From assembly GCA_004124475.1 (NCBI GenBank), contig SCKK01000021.1, positions 1 through 55,140 of the forward strand: a stretch of DNA of 55,140 nt, in the 5' to 3' direction. Positions 45,517 to 54,893 of the stretch are shown here, piece by piece. The stretch's first letter is position 1. Each line of letters begins with the position of its first letter. The notes under the pieces were generated by a model. The model was not told the DNA's origin, did no database searches, and worked only from the letters and a program-made list of their open reading frames with translations. The DNA comes from Fidelibacterota bacterium. GTDB taxonomy: Bacteria; Fidelibacterota; Marinisomatia; Marinisomatales; SCKK01. Made by a program: the position numbers and the translations under genes.

Positions 45517-46383
45517 ATGATCAGAAGTATGACAGGATTTGGATCAGGATATAAAAGCACGGAAGGTGTGTCTCTTGCCGTTGAAATAAGTTCATTGAAC
45601 AGTCGTTTTTTGGATATAAGAATCAAATTACCCTTCAACTCTAATTCTCTGGAGAGAGTGATTAGGCAGCGAGTTAAAGAAAAATGTCAACGGGGTAAAA
45701 TATCTGTTATTATTTCTTTAGAGTATGATATGAATTCCGGTAATAACTCCAATATATTTGACCGGAAGAAATTTGAAGTGTATACATCAATACTTTCGAC
45801 TTTAGAAAAAGATTATGATCAAAAAATTAATTTGGCGGATGTAATTGATTTAAACGAATTCATACTTTTGGATAGCCCCGAGGAAATTGATCCGGAAATT
45901 GTTATACAAGTGTTTGATAAAGCCTTGATGGATTTTATTGTAATGACCGAAAAAGAAGGAGAAATGTTGAACAACGATATATCGCAGAGGTTGGATAAGC
46001 TTACGGATATTCTTTCTCCTTTGGAACAGGTATGTCGGGATTCCAAACCTGAGATTTTCAAAGAATATCGGACAAAGATTAAGGAATTATTGAAAAATAT
46101 TGCTATCGATGACAATAGGATTCTTCAGGAAACGGCAATTTTGGCTGAAAAGGCTGATGTTTCAGAAGAGTGTGTGCGAATGAGAAGTCATCTCAAACAG
46201 TTTAGTGGGCTTCTATCAGAAAATAAGCCGGTGGGTAAGCGGTTGAACTTTTTACTTCAGGAGATGTACCGCGAAGTGAATACTATCGGTTCAAAAAACA
46301 ATAAGCTTAAGGTAATCCAGATGGTCATTGACATGAAAGATAATATAGAAAAAATTAAAGAACAGGTCCAAAACATTGTATGA
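45517..46383 (+). CDS. yicC: YicC-family endoribonuclease
   Basis: A 288-residue protein. It starts IRSMTGFGSGYKSTEGVSLA, continues EISSLNSRFLDIRIKLPF, and ends with the conserved block RLNFLLQEMYREVNTIGSKN (about residues 248-267), the DUF1732 signature. Family members are RNases that act on small RNAs. It overlaps gmk by 4 bp, a very common pairing. This is the first gene of the run to lnt. Confidence 0.92.
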   Translation: MIRSMTGFGSGYKSTEGVSLAVEISSLNSRFLDIRIKLPFNSNSLERVIRQRVKEKCQRGKISVIISLEYDMNSGNNSNIFDRKKFEVYTSILSTLEKDYDQKINLADVIDLNEFILLDSPEEIDPEIVIQVFDKALMDFIVMTEKEGEMLNNDISQRLDKLTDILSPLEQVCRDSKPEIFKEYRTKIKELLKNIAIDDNRILQETAILAEKADVSEECVRMRSHLKQFSGLLSENKPVGKRLNFLLQEMYREVNTIGSKNNKLKVIQMVIDMKDNIEKIKEQVQNIV

Positions 46384-46958
46384 AAAGGAATCTGATTATT
46401 ATTTCAGCCCCATCCGGAACAGGAAAGTCCACGATCTGTCGTGAGATTCAATACAGACGTCCAGATTGGGATTTTTCTTTATCGTGTACCACTCGTCCAA
46501 AACGTTCTTATGAAAAAGACGGATTTGATTATTTGTTTTTAACTGAAGAAGAATTCAAAAAAAAAATCGATAATGGGGAACTGTTTGAGTATGAAGAAGT
46601 TCATGGATATCTGTATGGTACACCCAATAATTCCATCGAGAATGCTATTATCAATGGAGATATGCTCCTATTAGAAGTCGACGTAAAGGGTGGACTTGCT
46701 TTTCAAAATTCTTTTAAAGAGAATACTTTATCAATTTTTATTAAACCACCTAATAGAGAGGAATTGGTTAAACGGTTATTACATCGTGGATCCGATTCGG
46801 ATGATCAAATTGAAAAACGACTGGAAAGGATGGATTTGGAACTTTCTTATGAAGATCGATATGATTATACCGTTATCAACAATACATTAAAAGAGACTGT
46901 AGATCAGATCATCCACATAGTTGAAAATCAGAAGGAGGAATTACAACATGTCAATTAA
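46380..46958 (+). CDS. gmk: Guanylate kinase
   Basis: A 192-residue kinase that makes GDP from GMP. IIISAPSGTGKSTICREI is the P-loop, SCTTRPKRSYEKDGFDYLFL the GMP-binding region and LLEVDVKGGLAFQ the next conserved block. It overlaps the omega-subunit gene by 11 bp and yicC by 4 bp. Confidence 0.95.
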   Translation: MKRNLIIISAPSGTGKSTICREIQYRRPDWDFSLSCTTRPKRSYEKDGFDYLFLTEEEFKKKIDNGELFEYEEVHGYLYGTPNNSIENAIINGDMLLLEVDVKGGLAFQNSFKENTLSIFIKPPNREELVKRLLHRGSDSDDQIEKRLERMDLELSYEDRYDYTVINNTLKETVDQIIHIVENQKEELQHVN

Positions 46959-47235
46959 GACAATCCCTATTCGGGAAATAGAGAAACAAACAGAGGATAT
47001 ATTCGAGGCGACTGCTGTGATTGCTGAGAGAGCTCGTCAGATAATAGCGGATAGAAATATTAAAATGGAAATATCGGAAATGGAGCTCGAGCCCGGATTA
47101 TTGGAGGAGATAGTGGAACCTGTTGAGGATTATGTAGAAGAAAAAAAACCGATTACCGTAGCGTTAAGGGAATTTCTTGATGGCGAACTCGAGTGGAGTT
47201 ATAGACGTGAAGAGGAAGAAGAAAAATCTGAATAA
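46948..47235 (+). CDS. rpoZ: RNA polymerase omega subunit (RpoZ/Rpb6-like)
   Basis: A 95-residue protein starting at ATG 46948 (MSIKTIPIREIEKQTEDIFE), because GAAGGAGGAA lies 7 nt upstream; a longer in-frame start inside gmk is not supported. IFEATAVIAERARQII is the omega signature helix. An acidic tail follows (about residues 55-95). gmk-rpoZ order is standard. Omega helps to fold the beta-prime subunit and in many bacteria links RNA polymerase to ppGpp. Confidence 0.86.
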   Translation: MSIKTIPIREIEKQTEDIFEATAVIAERARQIIADRNIKMEISEMELEPGLLEEIVEPVEDYVEEKKPITVALREFLDGELEWSYRREEEEEKSE

Positions 47236-47909
47236 TGTCAATTGAGATCCCAATTTCAGGGATGGTCAAACGTTATCTGACTCAGGTGAAAGAAATGTAT
47301 GGGGACAATCTTTTCTTCGAAGATGCAGGCATTTCATTTGCAATACAATCTTCATTTAACACTTCACTTACAGAATTTGAGAAGGCTATTAACAAATGTC
47401 AGAAATGTCCCTTGGGTGCAACACGGAACAAGTTTGTCTTTGGAGTAGGTGATCCATCAGCTAAATTAGTATTCGTAGGCGAAGCGCCCGGAAGGGATGA
47501 AGACCTTCTGGGTGAACCCTTTGTAGGTCGAGCTGGGAAGTTGCTTGATAAAATACTCAGCGCTATTAATATGACACGAGAAGAAGTCTATATTTGCAAT
47601 ATTATAAAATGCCGTCCTCCGGATAATAGAACCCCGCACAGTGAGGAAATTGAAACCTGCTTACCTTATCTTGAAACCCAATTGAAAATCATTAATCCGA
47701 AATTAATTGTAGCTTTGGGAGCAACGGCTGCTCATACGCTTTTATCCATAAAAACCTCACTCGGCAGTCTTCGGTCAAAGATTTGGAAATGGCGGGATAT
47801 CAATGTAATTGTAACATATCATCCTGCAGCGCTACTGAGAAATCCGAATTTTAAGCGACCCGCATGGGAGGATTTTCAATGGATTCAATCCATTATCTCT
47901 AGGAATTGA
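47235..47909 (+). CDS. udg: Uracil-DNA glycosylase, family 4 (Fe-S)
   Basis: A 224-residue repair enzyme. [20 protein letters not shown] (first two cluster cysteines), [20 protein letters not shown] (catalytic motif GEAPGxxED), [16 protein letters not shown] and ETCLPYL (further cysteines), and [17 protein letters not shown] (second catalytic motif) are complete. It removes uracil from DNA and carries a 4Fe-4S cluster. The N-terminal 50 residues are extra and look like a polymerase-linked extension. It overlaps both neighbours by 1-4 bp. Confidence 0.94.
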   Translation: MSIEIPISGMVKRYLTQVKEMYGDNLFFEDAGISFAIQSSFNTSLTEFEKAINKCQKCPLGATRNKFVFGVGDPSAKLVFVGEAPGRDEDLLGEPFVGRAGKLLDKILSAINMTREEVYICNIIKCRPPDNRTPHSEEIETCLPYLETQLKIINPKLIVALGATAAHTLLSIKTSLGSLRSKIWKWRDINVIVTYHPAALLRNPNFKRPAWEDFQWIQSIISRN

Positions 47910-49282
47910 TTATGGCGAACGATAAAGAACCCCTACTTGTTTTAAAAGCGCCCCCACAATCAATTGAAGCTGAACAGGCAGTGTTGGGAGCAATGTTATC
48001 TTCTAAAGAGGCAGTCAGTCGCGCTATAGAAATAGTCTCTTCAGAAGCTTTTTATAAAGAAGGACATGTTAAGATTTTCAGGTCAATGGTAGAGCTTTTT
48101 AATTCCGGAGACCCCATAGATGCAATTTCACTCAATAATATCTTGAAGAAGAAAAAACAGTTGGACGCTTGTGGTGGAGCTTATTATATAACAGGACTTG
48201 TTGATAGTGTTCCCACCTCGGCAAATGTGGATCATTACGCAAGAATTGTGCTTGAAAAATGGAGTCTCCGAAGATTAATAGAGGTTTCGGCTGAACTATC
48301 TAAAAGTGCATTTGATGATCAACAAGAGATTGATGTTATTCTCGACAGTGCTGAGCAGAAGATATTTAGTATTGCCGAGGGCAGATTAAAAGGTGGGTTT
48401 CTCCAGATTAAACCGATACTTGAGGAAACTTTTGAGGAGTTGGATAGGATTCATCAGCGTCCGGGTACGGTTACAGGCGTTCCCTCCGGCTTAAAAGAAT
48501 TGGACGATATTACTTCTGGCTTTCAGAAGGGTGATTTGGTAATCATAGCCGGAAGACCCGCAATGGGCAAAACAGCCTTGATTCTGAATATTGCTCGTAA
48601 TGCAGCAATTGACCATAAAGTACCTGTGGGAATTTTCAGTTTGGAAATGGCAAACAGCCAACTGGCAATGAGGCTTCTCTGTGCAGAAAGTAGAGTAGAT
48701 AGCCATAAAGTCAGAACAGGTAAACTTCCCAAAGACCAATGGAAGAACCTATCCATGTCTGTAGGTATCCTTGCGGAAGCTCCCATTTATCTGGATGATA
48801 GTCCGACTATGACAGTTACCGAACTGCGGGCAAAAGCCCGGAGACTTAAAGCTGAAAGAGATGTTCAAATGATTGTTGTGGATTATCTACAACTTATGCA
48901 AGGTCCTAGAACAGCGGAAAGCAGGCAGCAGGAGATTTCTCAGATTTCCAGATCCTTAAAAGCTTTAGCCAAAGAATTAAATCTTCCTGTGGTAGCTGTT
49001 TCCCAGTTGTCGAGAGCGGTAGAATCTAGAACTGATCGCCGTCCTCAACTCTCAGATCTGCGAGAAAGCGGCGCTATCGAACAGGACGCAGATCTTGTCA
49101 TATTTGTCTATCGACCATTTTTATACACACATAATCCTGATGACGAGGGAAAGGCCGAGATTATTATTGCTAAACAAAGAAATGGGCCCACAGGGAAAAA
49201 AAATTTTACATTTATCGATAAGTATGCTAAGTTTGAAAATATCTCGCCTTACGAACAAGCTGAGATAGAAGTGCCATTTTAA
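47906..49282 (+). CDS. dnaB: Replicative DNA helicase
   Basis: A 458-residue hexameric helicase. The N-terminal domain begins PPQSIEAEQAVLGAMLSSKE. The RecA-like domain shows LVIIAGRPAMGKTALILNIA (Walker A, near residue 215), FSLEMANSQLAMRLL and IVVDYLQLMQGPR (Walker B), with AVSQLSRAVESR and LSDLRESGAIEQDAD. Overlaps udg by 4 bp and rel by 1 bp. Confidence 0.96.
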   Translation: MIMANDKEPLLVLKAPPQSIEAEQAVLGAMLSSKEAVSRAIEIVSSEAFYKEGHVKIFRSMVELFNSGDPIDAISLNNILKKKKQLDACGGAYYITGLVDSVPTSANVDHYARIVLEKWSLRRLIEVSAELSKSAFDDQQEIDVILDSAEQKIFSIAEGRLKGGFLQIKPILEETFEELDRIHQRPGTVTGVPSGLKELDDITSGFQKGDLVIIAGRPAMGKTALILNIARNAAIDHKVPVGIFSLEMANSQLAMRLLCAESRVDSHKVRTGKLPKDQWKNLSMSVGILAEAPIYLDDSPTMTVTELRAKARRLKAERDVQMIVVDYLQLMQGPRTAESRQQEISQISRSLKALAKELNLPVVAVSQLSRAVESRTDRRPQLSDLRESGAIEQDADLVIFVYRPFLYTHNPDDEGKAEIIIAKQRNGPTGKKNFTFIDKYAKFENISPYEQAEIEVPF

Positions 49283-51477
49283 TGAGAGTCCCCTCTATTG
49301 CGAGTTTAATCCCCACTGTTACAGGAGCCTATCCAAAAGATTTACTCGAATTGGTGGACATTATCTCTAATGGCAATTCGGCTGAGAAGGAGGAAATTAG
49401 GGACAAAGTCTGGTTTGCTTATCAATTCAGTAAGGAGCACCATCAGGACCAAAAGAGACGCTCGGGTCGACCCTATTTTGAGCATGTGTACGCAGTTGCG
49501 CACTCTTTAGCGGAATGGAACATGGATGTATCCACTGTCATTGGTGGAATACTCCACGATACTGTTGAGGACACCCAAGCTACCTATAAGGAAATACAGG
49601 AATTATTCGGTGATGAAGTTGCAAATTTAGTTGAAGGAGTTACAAAACTTGGTGAACTAAAATTTCAAAGCAGGGAAGAAAAACAAGCAGAAAACCTGAT
49701 GAAAATGTTATTGTCCATGACAAAGGATATTCGGGTTATTATCATTAAATTTGCAGATCGAATTCATAATATGGGTACGATTGAACACCTGCCTCTTATA
49801 AAACAACGGAGAATAGCAATAGAAACAAGAGACGTATATTCTCCACTTGCTCATAGGCTTGGAATGTTTGCTATAAAAAGTCAGTTAGACGATTTTGTAT
49901 TACAAACTTTAGAACCTGTGGCATATAAAGAAATTGATAAAAGACTTAAAGCCACAAAAGGATATCGCCAAAAATTTATAAAGGAGATCATCAAATCTAT
50001 TAATGCAGAATTAGTTAAAAATGGTGTTGACGCAGACATTATATGGCGGTTGAAGTCTTATTATTCTATACATGGTAAAATTAAAAAACGTGAAAAACCA
50101 CTTGAAGAAATATATGATATCCTTGCAATTCGAATTATCGTTGAGGATGTCAGTCAATGCTATATTGTTTTGGGTGTTGTTCATCACTTTTATGCCCCGG
50201 TGCAGGAAAGATTTAAAGATTTCATTGCTACCCCCAAAAGGAATGGCTACCAATCTCTCCATACGACCGTGGTAGGCCCTTCGGGGAAAATGGTTGAGAT
50301 TCAAATTCGTACGAAAGATATGGATGAGACAGCGGAAATTGGCGTGGCCGCTCACTGGAAATATAAAGAAGGTAACAAATCCGGTGGAGAATTGGATCGG
50401 CACGTAAAATGGCTGCGAGATTTGGTTTCAATTCTCAGGGATGAATCTGCGGATCCAAAAGAGTTCATGAACTTGTTACAGATTGACCTTTACCAGGACG
50501 AAGTTTTTGTTTTTACTCCCGCCGGTGATTTGACCCAACTACCCATGGATGCTACCCCAATTGACTTTGCCTATGCCGTACACACAGAAGTTGGCGACCA
50601 TTGTCTCAGTGCAAAAGTAGATGGGAGGATTGTCCCATTAAATACAAAACTGCAAAGCGGTTGTACCGTTGAAATCATCACTTCCGATAGTCAATCGCCC
50701 AATTATGCCTGGTTAAGATTTGTAAGAACATCGAAAGCAAGAAATTCCATTCGTAAATGGCAACGCCTTATCGAAAAAGAACAAAGTATGAAATTGGGGC
50801 AGGAAATACTTGAAAAAACATTACGGAAAATGAAGCTCTCTTCCTCACTTAAAAAGATAAAATTTTCTGCTAAGGAGTTAGGTTTTGTAGGTAAGGAAAA
50901 TTTGATGGTTGCAATAGGTACCGGTCAGATTACTATCCGGGATATTGTTAAAAAACTTCTTCCGGAAAGCGTAATTAAAGATGATGTGGAATTTGAGAAA
51001 AAATCCATATCTTTTCTGGAGAAAGCCAGGAGAGCCGCAAGGGGGGTACGAGTTCACGGGATTAACAATATTATGATGAATTTTAGTAAATGTTGTAACC
51101 CTATACCGGGTGATGAAATTATCGGTTTTGTCACTCGTGGGAGAGGAATAACTGTCCATCGAGTGGATTGTAATAATTTACCTATAGCCAATGAGGATTC
51201 TGACCGCTATCTCGATGTCGAATGGGATGCGGGTCGAAAAGAAGAATTTCTTGCTCGTATCAAAGTAGTTGCGCAAGACAGAAAAGGATATCTCAAGGAT
51301 CTAACGGAAACGATATCAAACATGAATATCAATATTACAAGCGTAGATATTAAAGTGGATGAGGGATTAGCTACCTGCTTTTTAGTTACATCTGTTCCAC
51401 ATTTACGTAAATTAAATACAGTTCTGGCAAAGATTAAGAATATAAACGGGACTGTAGAAGTTGAAAGGGCAACATAA
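49282..51477 (+). CDS. rel: Bifunctional (p)ppGpp synthetase/hydrolase (Rel/SpoT)
   Basis: A 731-residue stringent-response enzyme. The hydrolase HD domain is intact (YFEHVYAVAHSLAEWN and GGILHDTVEDTQ, His92-Asp93), so it can degrade ppGpp. The synthetase domain has RNGYQSLHTTVVGPSGKMVE and EIQIRTKDMDETAE. TGS (DEVFVFTPAGDLTQLP, near residue 410) and a C-terminal ACT domain (last 75 residues) follow. Length fits. It lies 2 bp before the HU gene. Confidence 0.95.
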   Translation: MRVPSIASLIPTVTGAYPKDLLELVDIISNGNSAEKEEIRDKVWFAYQFSKEHHQDQKRRSGRPYFEHVYAVAHSLAEWNMDVSTVIGGILHDTVEDTQATYKEIQELFGDEVANLVEGVTKLGELKFQSREEKQAENLMKMLLSMTKDIRVIIIKFADRIHNMGTIEHLPLIKQRRIAIETRDVYSPLAHRLGMFAIKSQLDDFVLQTLEPVAYKEIDKRLKATKGYRQKFIKEIIKSINAELVKNGVDADIIWRLKSYYSIHGKIKKREKPLEEIYDILAIRIIVEDVSQCYIVLGVVHHFYAPVQERFKDFIATPKRNGYQSLHTTVVGPSGKMVEIQIRTKDMDETAEIGVAAHWKYKEGNKSGGELDRHVKWLRDLVSILRDESADPKEFMNLLQIDLYQDEVFVFTPAGDLTQLPMDATPIDFAYAVHTEVGDHCLSAKVDGRIVPLNTKLQSGCTVEIITSDSQSPNYAWLRFVRTSKARNSIRKWQRLIEKEQSMKLGQEILEKTLRKMKLSSSLKKIKFSAKELGFVGKENLMVAIGTGQITIRDIVKKLLPESVIKDDVEFEKKSISFLEKARRAARGVRVHGINNIMMNFSKCCNPIPGDEIIGFVTRGRGITVHRVDCNNLPIANEDSDRYLDVEWDAGRKEEFLARIKVVAQDRKGYLKDLTETISNMNINITSVDIKVDEGLATCFLVTSVPHLRKLNTVLAKIKNINGTVEVERAT

Positions 51478-51479
51478 CA

Positions 51480-51788
51480 ATGAGTAAAAATACCTACACA
51501 AAAAGAAACATCTCTGAAAAGGTCGCGGATCGGATAAATCTTGATAGAAAATTGGCGCATGAAATGGTATCGGAAGTGTTTACCGTGATGAGAGAAATGC
51601 TGTCAGGAGATTCGAAGAATATTCGAATTGAAATACGGAATTTCGGAACGTTTACGATTAAGCCTACTAAAGCAAAACCTCGAGCACGAAATCCTCGTAC
51701 AAATGAAGAAATTTACGTTCCGCCTCATCGCAAATCTCATTTTAAACCCGGTAGGCTTCTCAAGGAAGAATTGCGGAAACCGATATAA
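51480..51788 (+). CDS. HU/IHF-family DNA-binding protein
   Basis: A 102-residue protein. TYTKRNISEKVADRINLDRK starts the helical dimer part, IRIEIRNFGTFTIKPTKAKP and RARNPRTNEEIYVPPHRKSH form the beta arms with the conserved R-N-P tip, and FKPGRLLKEEL is the final helix. The body is about ten residues longer than E. coli HU. It starts 2 bp after rel. Confidence 0.92.
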   Translation: MSKNTYTKRNISEKVADRINLDRKLAHEMVSEVFTVMREMLSGDSKNIRIEIRNFGTFTIKPTKAKPRARNPRTNEEIYVPPHRKSHFKPGRLLKEELRKPI

Positions 51789-51826
51789 TAATTCTTTTCC
51801 GATCCTTTCATCTGTGAGGGATACAG

Positions 51827-52246
51827 ATGGGACGAATCCTCTGTATCGATTATGGAAGTAAGAGGATTGGCACAGCTCTCTCAGATCCTGGGAAGACAAT
51901 CGCCTCTCCTTTTAAAACATTAGATTTCAAATCTAAAGAAATTCTTATTTCAGAAGTTGTATCTCTTATCGAAGAGTATGATGTGGAAATATTGGTGGTT
52001 GGTTATCCTATAGGTATGAAGGGGCAAAAGACGCTTCAGACAGAAATAACCGAGAAATTTGTCGAGACATTAAAATCATCTATCTCCCTTCCCATCGTTT
52101 GGATAGATGAAAGGCTCAGTTCAGTGGAAGCCGAACGGGCGCTCAGAAACCAGGGAATAAAACCAAGCCGTCATAAAGCTATGATTGATACAACTGCAGC
52201 AGCGCTTATTCTCCAAACATACCTGGATAGTCGTTTATATCGGTGA
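51827..52246 (+). CDS. ruvX: Holliday-junction resolvase-like protein YqgF/RuvX
   Basis: A 139-residue RNase H-fold nuclease. GRILCIDYGSKRIGTALSDP holds the first aspartate (Asp8), VVGYPIGMKGQKTLQTEI the family block, WIDERLSSVEAE the second acidic site and MIDTTAAALILQTYLD the last. It is linked to 16S rRNA maturation and perhaps junction processing. It overlaps lnt by 4 bp. Confidence 0.92.
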   Translation: MGRILCIDYGSKRIGTALSDPGKTIASPFKTLDFKSKEILISEVVSLIEEYDVEILVVGYPIGMKGQKTLQTEITEKFVETLKSSISLPIVWIDERLSSVEAERALRNQGIKPSRHKAMIDTTAAALILQTYLDSRLYR

Positions 52247-53757
52247 TAAATCGCCTGTTTGCGCAATCCCCGCTTAGATTATCACTCATATCCGGATTGT
52301 GCATCGGATTATCCTATCCGCCACTAAAGCTTGGATTTTTGTCTTGGATAGGATTGGTTCCTTTGTTGGTTGCGTTGGAATATTCAGAGCCAAGGCAAAG
52401 TGCAAAACTCGCTTTTTTGTCTGGAATTACGGCGAATCTCATTGTCATGTATTGGATGGCGTTTAATATCGGCGCTCAATTCCTGGCAGTTTTTGCTTCT
52501 ATGGTTGGGGCTATTGTGTATCTCAGTTTATTTTGGGGATTAGTTGGGTATGTATTTACGCTATTTCATGTTAACTGGGGAAAGGGGTATTTTATATTCC
52601 CCTTTCTCTGGGTTTCGATAGAGTACTCTCAATCTTTTGGTTCGTTAGGATTTCCGTGGATTTCCCTGGCGACCACACAAAGTTATTATTTGCCTCTTGT
52701 TCAGATGGTGGAGTTTACGGGGATTTATGGTATTTCAATTTTGTTGGTCACTGTTAATGTTTTGGTATACCGATATATTCGAATTCCTTCGGTAAATAAA
52801 TCAAAGGTAATAAGATGGGGTGTTATCCTTGTTGTGTTTCCCTGGCTTTTCGGGTATGGTCGTATGGCGATGATCAATCAATCCAGGGAGAGTGGTGATA
52901 TTTTCAGGGTATCAATTGTTCAACCCGATGTCGGACCTCATGAAAAATGGGCGGTTGAAAACCGGGATTGGATTTTTCATCACCTTGATTCCCTTTATGT
53001 TGAAGCGGCAAAGACAGATCCTCAATTAATTGTTTGGCCGGAAAGCGCCACCCCAACGTATTTAAGAAAAAATTTGCGAAGAATGAAACAGGTAAGCCAG
53101 AGAGTTGAAGAATATGGAATTCCACTACTCACCGGGATTGTGGATTGGGAATATGAAAAAGGTAAACGGAAGAATTATAACAGCGTTTTACTGATCGACC
53201 CGGAAAGTAACAAAGAAAGTAATTTGTATCATAAAATCCAGTTGGTCCCTTTTGGGGAATATATCCCATTCTCAAACCAATTTGAAGTACTTGATCAGTT
53301 AAACCTTGGGCAGGGGAATTTTGATTCCGGTCAAAATTATACGTTGTTTGATGTTGACTCCGTATCATTTTCCTCTGTTATTTGTTTTGAGTCCGCCTTT
53401 CCCAAATTGGTGAGAAAATTTGTAAAGAAAGGGGCAGAATTTCTGGTAGTGGTTGTAAATGATGGTTGGTTTGGACAAAGTTCAGAACCATATCAACACG
53501 AAATTTTATCAAGGTTTCGAGCGATAGAAAACCGAATACCCGTTGTCAGGTGCGCCAATACGGGTATTTCTGTAATATATGATGCAGTTGGACGTGTGCA
53601 GTCATATCTACCGTTGAATAAGGAAGGTGTAATATCGGCTGGAATAACACCGGGAAATACATTAACCTATTATACGAAATTTGGGGATCAAATTGCCCAT
53701 TTGTCAGTATTAATCACAGTAATTTTAGGAATTTGGTTCTGGTATCGAGAAAAATAA
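52243..53757 (+). CDS. lnt: Apolipoprotein N-acyltransferase
   Basis: A 504-residue membrane enzyme that adds the third acyl chain to lipoproteins. Six hydrophobic helices in the first 210 residues precede a periplasmic nitrilase domain with the full triad: Glu267 in IVWPESATPTYL, Lys331 in LYHKIQLVPFGEYIPF and Cys381 in SSVICFESAFPKLV. The start may be ATA/ATT-type; the open frame's first usable codon is GTG at 52243, overlapping ruvX. It fits the lipoprotein found at 13316-14176. It overlaps the next gene by 1 bp. Confidence 0.95.
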   Translation: MINRLFAQSPLRLSLISGLCIGLSYPPLKLGFLSWIGLVPLLVALEYSEPRQSAKLAFLSGITANLIVMYWMAFNIGAQFLAVFASMVGAIVYLSLFWGLVGYVFTLFHVNWGKGYFIFPFLWVSIEYSQSFGSLGFPWISLATTQSYYLPLVQMVEFTGIYGISILLVTVNVLVYRYIRIPSVNKSKVIRWGVILVVFPWLFGYGRMAMINQSRESGDIFRVSIVQPDVGPHEKWAVENRDWIFHHLDSLYVEAAKTDPQLIVWPESATPTYLRKNLRRMKQVSQRVEEYGIPLLTGIVDWEYEKGKRKNYNSVLLIDPESNKESNLYHKIQLVPFGEYIPFSNQFEVLDQLNLGQGNFDSGQNYTLFDVDSVSFSSVICFESAFPKLVRKFVKKGAEFLVVVVNDGWFGQSSEPYQHEILSRFRAIENRIPVVRCANTGISVIYDAVGRVQSYLPLNKEGVISAGITPGNTLTYYTKFGDQIAHLSVLITVILGIWFWYREK

Positions 53758-54395
53758 TGCAATTAGCCATCATAAGTTTATTGCTAATCTTGACAGGGAA
53801 GGGGTTTTCCCAGGCCAGCATTTCTCCACCGGATCTTTCCATAAAAAAATCTATCGCCAAATCGTTAATTTTACCCGGACTGGGAGAATATGATTTAGGA
53901 GAAAAAAAACGTGGGCAAATTTTTACAATGACGGAGCTGAGTTTATGGACTGTTCTGTTCCTAAGTCAGAATATAGTTGATATATCTGAAACTCAGTTCA
54001 AATCCATCGCATCAAAACATGCAGGCGTTACGACAAGGGGAAAATCAAATCAATATTTCGTTGACATCGGAAATTACGAAACTATGGAAGAGTATAATGA
54101 AACACAACAACGATACAGAGACCCTGACCTTGTGTATCCTACTGGGTTGGGATTCCAATGGAGTTGGGATAGTGATGGGAGCAGAAATCGATTTAAGAAA
54201 TATCGAATAAATAAGGATCTTGCAAGAAAAGTGGGAAGATTTGTTATTGGGGGAATAGTATTAAACCATATTATCTCCGTCATCGATGTAACCTATTTAC
54301 ATCGCATTAAGAAGACTCAAAAAAGTTCAATAATTAAACCTTCCTTGTATGTAAATAAGGATGGGATGTCTCTGACTATGACCATTATTCTTTAG
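53757..54395 (+). CDS. DUF5683-like protein, signal peptide plus membrane helices
   Basis: A 212-residue protein. I start it at ATG 53757 (MQLAIISLLLILTGKGFSQA), which overlaps the lnt stop and gives a normal signal peptide. KSIAKSLILPGLGEYDLGEK with KRGQIFTMTELSLWTVLFLS (about residues 34-72) matches DUF5683 of the FCB group, where a short S-L-(I/V)-P-G-L-G-(Q/E) motif precedes the first helix. RFVIGGIVLNHIISVIDVTY is a second hydrophobic region near residue 162. Function unknown. Confidence 0.7.
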   Translation: MQLAIISLLLILTGKGFSQASISPPDLSIKKSIAKSLILPGLGEYDLGEKKRGQIFTMTELSLWTVLFLSQNIVDISETQFKSIASKHAGVTTRGKSNQYFVDIGNYETMEEYNETQQRYRDPDLVYPTGLGFQWSWDSDGSRNRFKKYRINKDLARKVGRFVIGGIVLNHIISVIDVTYLHRIKKTQKSSIIKPSLYVNKDGMSLTMTIIL

Positions 54396-54526
54396 ACTAT
54401 TTTGAATCTTTATGTTTTATTTTAAAAATAATATTCCTGTGTTTTCCACAGATATATACGAGGATGCCTTGTTTATGCGGAATATCGTCTGGTTAAAAAC
54501 GGGTTAGACCCACATAAACTTAATCA
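54396..54526. other. Short gap with a second GTTAGAC core
   Basis: GTTAGAC at 54503-54509 fits GTTRRRY and is identical to the core at 54887-54893. The implied cassette between them is 384 bp. No attC arms can be seen upstream of 54503, so it may be a first (attI-like) or degenerate site, or chance. Confidence 0.3.
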
Positions 54527-54797
54527 ATGTCGAAATCAACAATTATATTCGAAGAAATAGGAGAGATTGGGCTTAAATTTATCCACGCTCCTGAATACCT
54601 TATCATACTGCACTAGAATAACAAAAAAGTCTTACGGGAAAAACCCAATTACACTCGAACTTAAATTTAATGGCATCCCACCATTTGCAGCTCCAATGCC
54701 ACCAGAGAATCACAAAATAACATCAGAGAACATCTCTTCTCTTTTTTGTAAAATCAATAGGTGGGCAAAAAAGTATGGATACACAATACATTACTGA
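54527..54797 (+). pseudogene. Small cassette ORF with probable frameshift
   Basis: The frame from ATG 54527 encodes MSKSTIIFEEIGEIGLKFIH and about ten more residues, then stops at TAG 54614-54616. The neighbouring frame, open from before 54567, continues with RITKKSYGKNPITLELKFNG and ends FCKINRWAKKYGYTIHY at TGA 54795-54797. Joined, they give about 89 coherent residues, so a one-base shift near 54600 is likely (real or a sequencing error). Unknown family. Its stop is 8 bp before an attC-like site. Confidence 0.4.
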
Positions 54798-54805
54798 AAA
54801 AATTG

Positions 54806-54893
54806 GTTTAACAATGCAATGTACTTGGACCGAAACAGCTATCGCTGTTTTACCCTCGCTTCGCTCGGCGGCCGGTGATCACTGGTGTTAGAC
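54806..54893 (+). mobile_element. Second attC-like site, at the right edge
   Basis: R'' GTTTAAC (54806-54812) and R' GTTAGAC (54887-54893) fit the consensus. Pairing between CAATG-TACTTGG on the left and CCGGTGATCACTG on the right is imperfect, with one extra base, and the loop holds the hairpin AAACAGC-TATC-GCTGTTT. Size 88 bp. It follows a small ORF, as in a cassette. The R' box runs into the terminal repeat, which begins at the second base of the core (54888). Confidence 0.55.

Noticed and set aside
53733-53756. Longer start for the DUF5683-like protein
   Set aside because: It would put eight residues in front of a complete signal peptide and lie deeper inside lnt; ATG 53757 gives the expected form.
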